A DNA stretch of 64,000 nt from CBDDBK01 sp965225715 (GTDB lineage: Bacteria > Bacteroidota > Bacteroidia > Cytophagales > Flammeovirgaceae), in NCBI GenBank assembly GCA_965225715.1, contig CBDDBK010000002.1:868001-932000 (forward strand). Reading direction: 5' to 3'. The notes under the pieces are model-generated. The model was not told the DNA's origin. It saw only the letters and a program-made list of their open reading frames with translations, and did not search any database. Position 1 is the stretch's first letter, and each line of letters begins with the position of its first letter. Position numbers and translations under genes: made by a program. Shown piece after piece: positions 62,554-64,000 of the stretch.

Positions 62554-63891
62554 TTAGTCTCTAAATATTTGATTTGGAAAAGTAATTATGCTTTCATAAT
62601 TATTTTCTCCAATAGCTGCTAATCCAAAGAGGAAATTATCTATAACGATACCTTTGAGTATGTATTCTGAAATATCACCTACATAGCGACTATTATCCCA
62701 AGTTGGTGATGTTGTATTTCGCCAATAAATTTTATACCCTTTGGCACCTTCTACTTTATCCCATTTAAATTTAACAGAAGGCTCTACAATACCACCAATA
62801 GCCAAATTTTTAGGTGATGGCGGGGCCATTGCTAAGCTAGCTAAACTAATGGCATTAACAGCGCTAAGTTTTTTAGCATAGCCAAAATTAACATGTTCAA
62901 AAGTATCCCCATAGGGTATTTCGTTTTCTATCCTAATATCCTGATGTTGTTGAGTATAATTTTCATGAGCTTCCATAATCCTTATACCTGCAAAACCAAC
63001 ATCATTGAATGGGCGATGGTGACCACCACGTCCAAAACGATCTAATCTATAGATCATTATAGGATTCATTTCAGGCATATAACTTTTAGTAGTACGATGG
63101 ATATAACGGGCTAATTGTCGCGAAATCCCATCTACTTCACCTCCATAAAAACGACGCATTTTTCGCTGTTCCTCTGTTTCTGTGGGAGGGACAGGTTCTG
63201 AAAAAATGCGAAATGTTCGGTTATCAATAACACCATCAACGCCTTTTATATTTCCAATCATATCGTTATTAAGTACACCGATAATAGTCCATTCTTTTTT
63301 TTGGGCATAATGAGCCAAACCTTTGCCTCCAAAAAGACCTTGTTCTTCTCCTGACAAACCAACATAAATAATGCTACTCTTAAATTTATATTTTGAAAGT
63401 ACCCTAGCTACCTCTATAGTTCCAGCCATGCCTGAAGCGTTGTCATTGGCACCAGGTGAATCGGATGTAAAATCATTCGGATTAGATACGCGAGAATCAA
63501 TATCTCCACTCATGATGATATAATGATTAGGATAAGTAGTACCGCGTTGAATAGCAACAACATTAACAATCCAAACATCTTTTATAATACGTTTGCCTGT
63601 ACCCTTAGGTACAAAATCACTTTGATAAAATACTTCGAGACAATCGTTACAATCAGATGAAATTTTATCAAATTCAGATTTAATCCAACGTCTGGCAGCT
63701 CCAATTCCTCGGGTTTTAGAAACTGTATCGCTAAGTGTATGGCGTGTGCCAAAATCGGCTAGTGCTTTAATGTCTTTTTTTATGCGTTCAGCCGAAATAG
63801 AATCAATAATAGCATATAACTTTGGATCAATTTGGGCAAAAACTTTTAAAATAAAAAAAAATAAGATACATGTTAATATAATTTTTTTCAT
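62554..63891 (-). CDS. Secreted M28-family metallopeptidase
   Basis: A 445-residue zinc aminopeptidase-like protein with a signal peptide (IILTCILFFFILKVFAQ). Metal-site segments: IMSGDIDSRVSN (the usual GHxD His is Asp here), PGANDNASGMAG, the base/ligand pair in LSGEEQGLFGG, VLNNDMIGN and the late MEAHENYTQQHQD. The last ~90 residues (PSPKNLAIGG; FKWDKVEGAKGYKIYWR) form a fibronectin type III-like domain. There is no T9SS tail, so it is periplasmic or released another way. Full length. The His-to-Asp change is, as far as I recall, shared by a Bacteroidota subgroup. Confidence 0.85.
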   Translation of the reverse strand: MKKIILTCILFFFILKVFAQIDPKLYAIIDSISAERIKKDIKALADFGTRHTLSDTVSKTRGIGAARRWIKSEFDKISSDCNDCLEVFYQSDFVPKGTGKRIIKDVWIVNVVAIQRGTTYPNHYIIMSGDIDSRVSNPNDFTSDSPGANDNASGMAGTIEVARVLSKYKFKSSIIYVGLSGEEQGLFGGKGLAHYAQKKEWTIIGVLNNDMIGNIKGVDGVIDNRTFRIFSEPVPPTETEEQRKMRRFYGGEVDGISRQLARYIHRTTKSYMPEMNPIMIYRLDRFGRGGHHRPFNDVGFAGIRIMEAHENYTQQHQDIRIENEIPYGDTFEHVNFGYAKKLSAVNAISLASLAMAPPSPKNLAIGGIVEPSVKFKWDKVEGAKGYKIYWRNTTSPTWDNSRYVGDISEYILKGIVIDNFLFGLAAIGENNYESIITFPNQIFRD

Positions 63892-64000
63892 AATAGACTT
63901 AATATAATTTTATTGTTTGGGATTTTAATTTAGTGTAGAGATGATATTTTATCCCGCAAAATAACGTAATATTAGGTATTTTTTTCAATTTCATCATTAC

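Overview
The window is AT-rich (roughly 30% G+C by eye) chromosome of a member of the Bacteroidota, most likely a Cytophagales- or Saprospiria-like gliding or aquatic lineage. The evidence is T9SS type B (CHU_C-like) C-terminal domains, a PorP/SprF protein, a BatC-like TPR protein, a TonB-dependent receptor with carboxypeptidase-like N-terminal domain, a two-repeat lycopene cyclase, and genes without Shine-Dalgarno sequences. Species cannot be fixed from this window. No rRNA, tRNA or CRISPR was seen.

Region 1 (1-3.5 kb): thrA (bifunctional aspartokinase/homoserine dehydrogenase, cut by the window edge) diverges from a lycopene cyclase gene. Region 2 (3.5-14.3 kb): an accessory island bounded by two IS481-family copies with a matching 6-bp direct repeat (GTTTGT) at its outer ends, so it looks like one composite mobile unit. 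Inside are a Rep_3-type initiator, a CHC2/TOPRIM primase-like gene, a serine recombinase, three DUF433/DUF5615 antitoxin-toxin-like pairs, a decayed MNT/HepT pair and IS630 and IS1 elements: plasmid content frozen in the chromosome. The island splits two perfect parS-like palindromes that would otherwise lie about 39 bp apart between the convergent lycopene cyclase and alaS genes.

Region 3 (14.3-28.2 kb): core genes alaS, a DNA methyltransferase with an SNase-like C-terminal domain, gmd, a secreted amidohydrolase, a J-domain/TPR protein, rhodanese, an LPP20-like protein, a BatC-like protein, rpiB, a CPBP protease and murF. Region 4 (28.2-41.2 kb): two tandem near-identical Rpn-type nuclease genes plus the stump of a third, two T9SS cargo-like proteins, PorP/SprF, a peptidoglycan amidase, psd, moxR and a pile-up of three damaged IS elements. 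Region 5 (41.7-53.5 kb): acuI-like reductase, nrdB, proC, an acetate module (acs, actP-like symporter, DUF4212 small subunit, porin), an IS5-family element and trmD.

Region 6 (53.5-60.5 kb): rfbD followed by a rearranged block bracketed by a ~425-bp direct duplication of the rfbD 5' end. It contains a broken TonB receptor, a PUA/EVE-like protein and an operon whose 5' end is cut inside a SagB-type dehydrogenase (then ABC ATPase, permease, M50-like protease, TPR lipoprotein), resembling the export end of a RiPP/TOMM cluster. Region 7 (60.6-64 kb): a Rieske/ferric-reductase-like membrane protein with two small membrane partners, and a secreted M28 peptidase. A family of short intergenic repeats (77-95 bp, TATAG ends) recurs at least five times between 17 and 53.5 kb.
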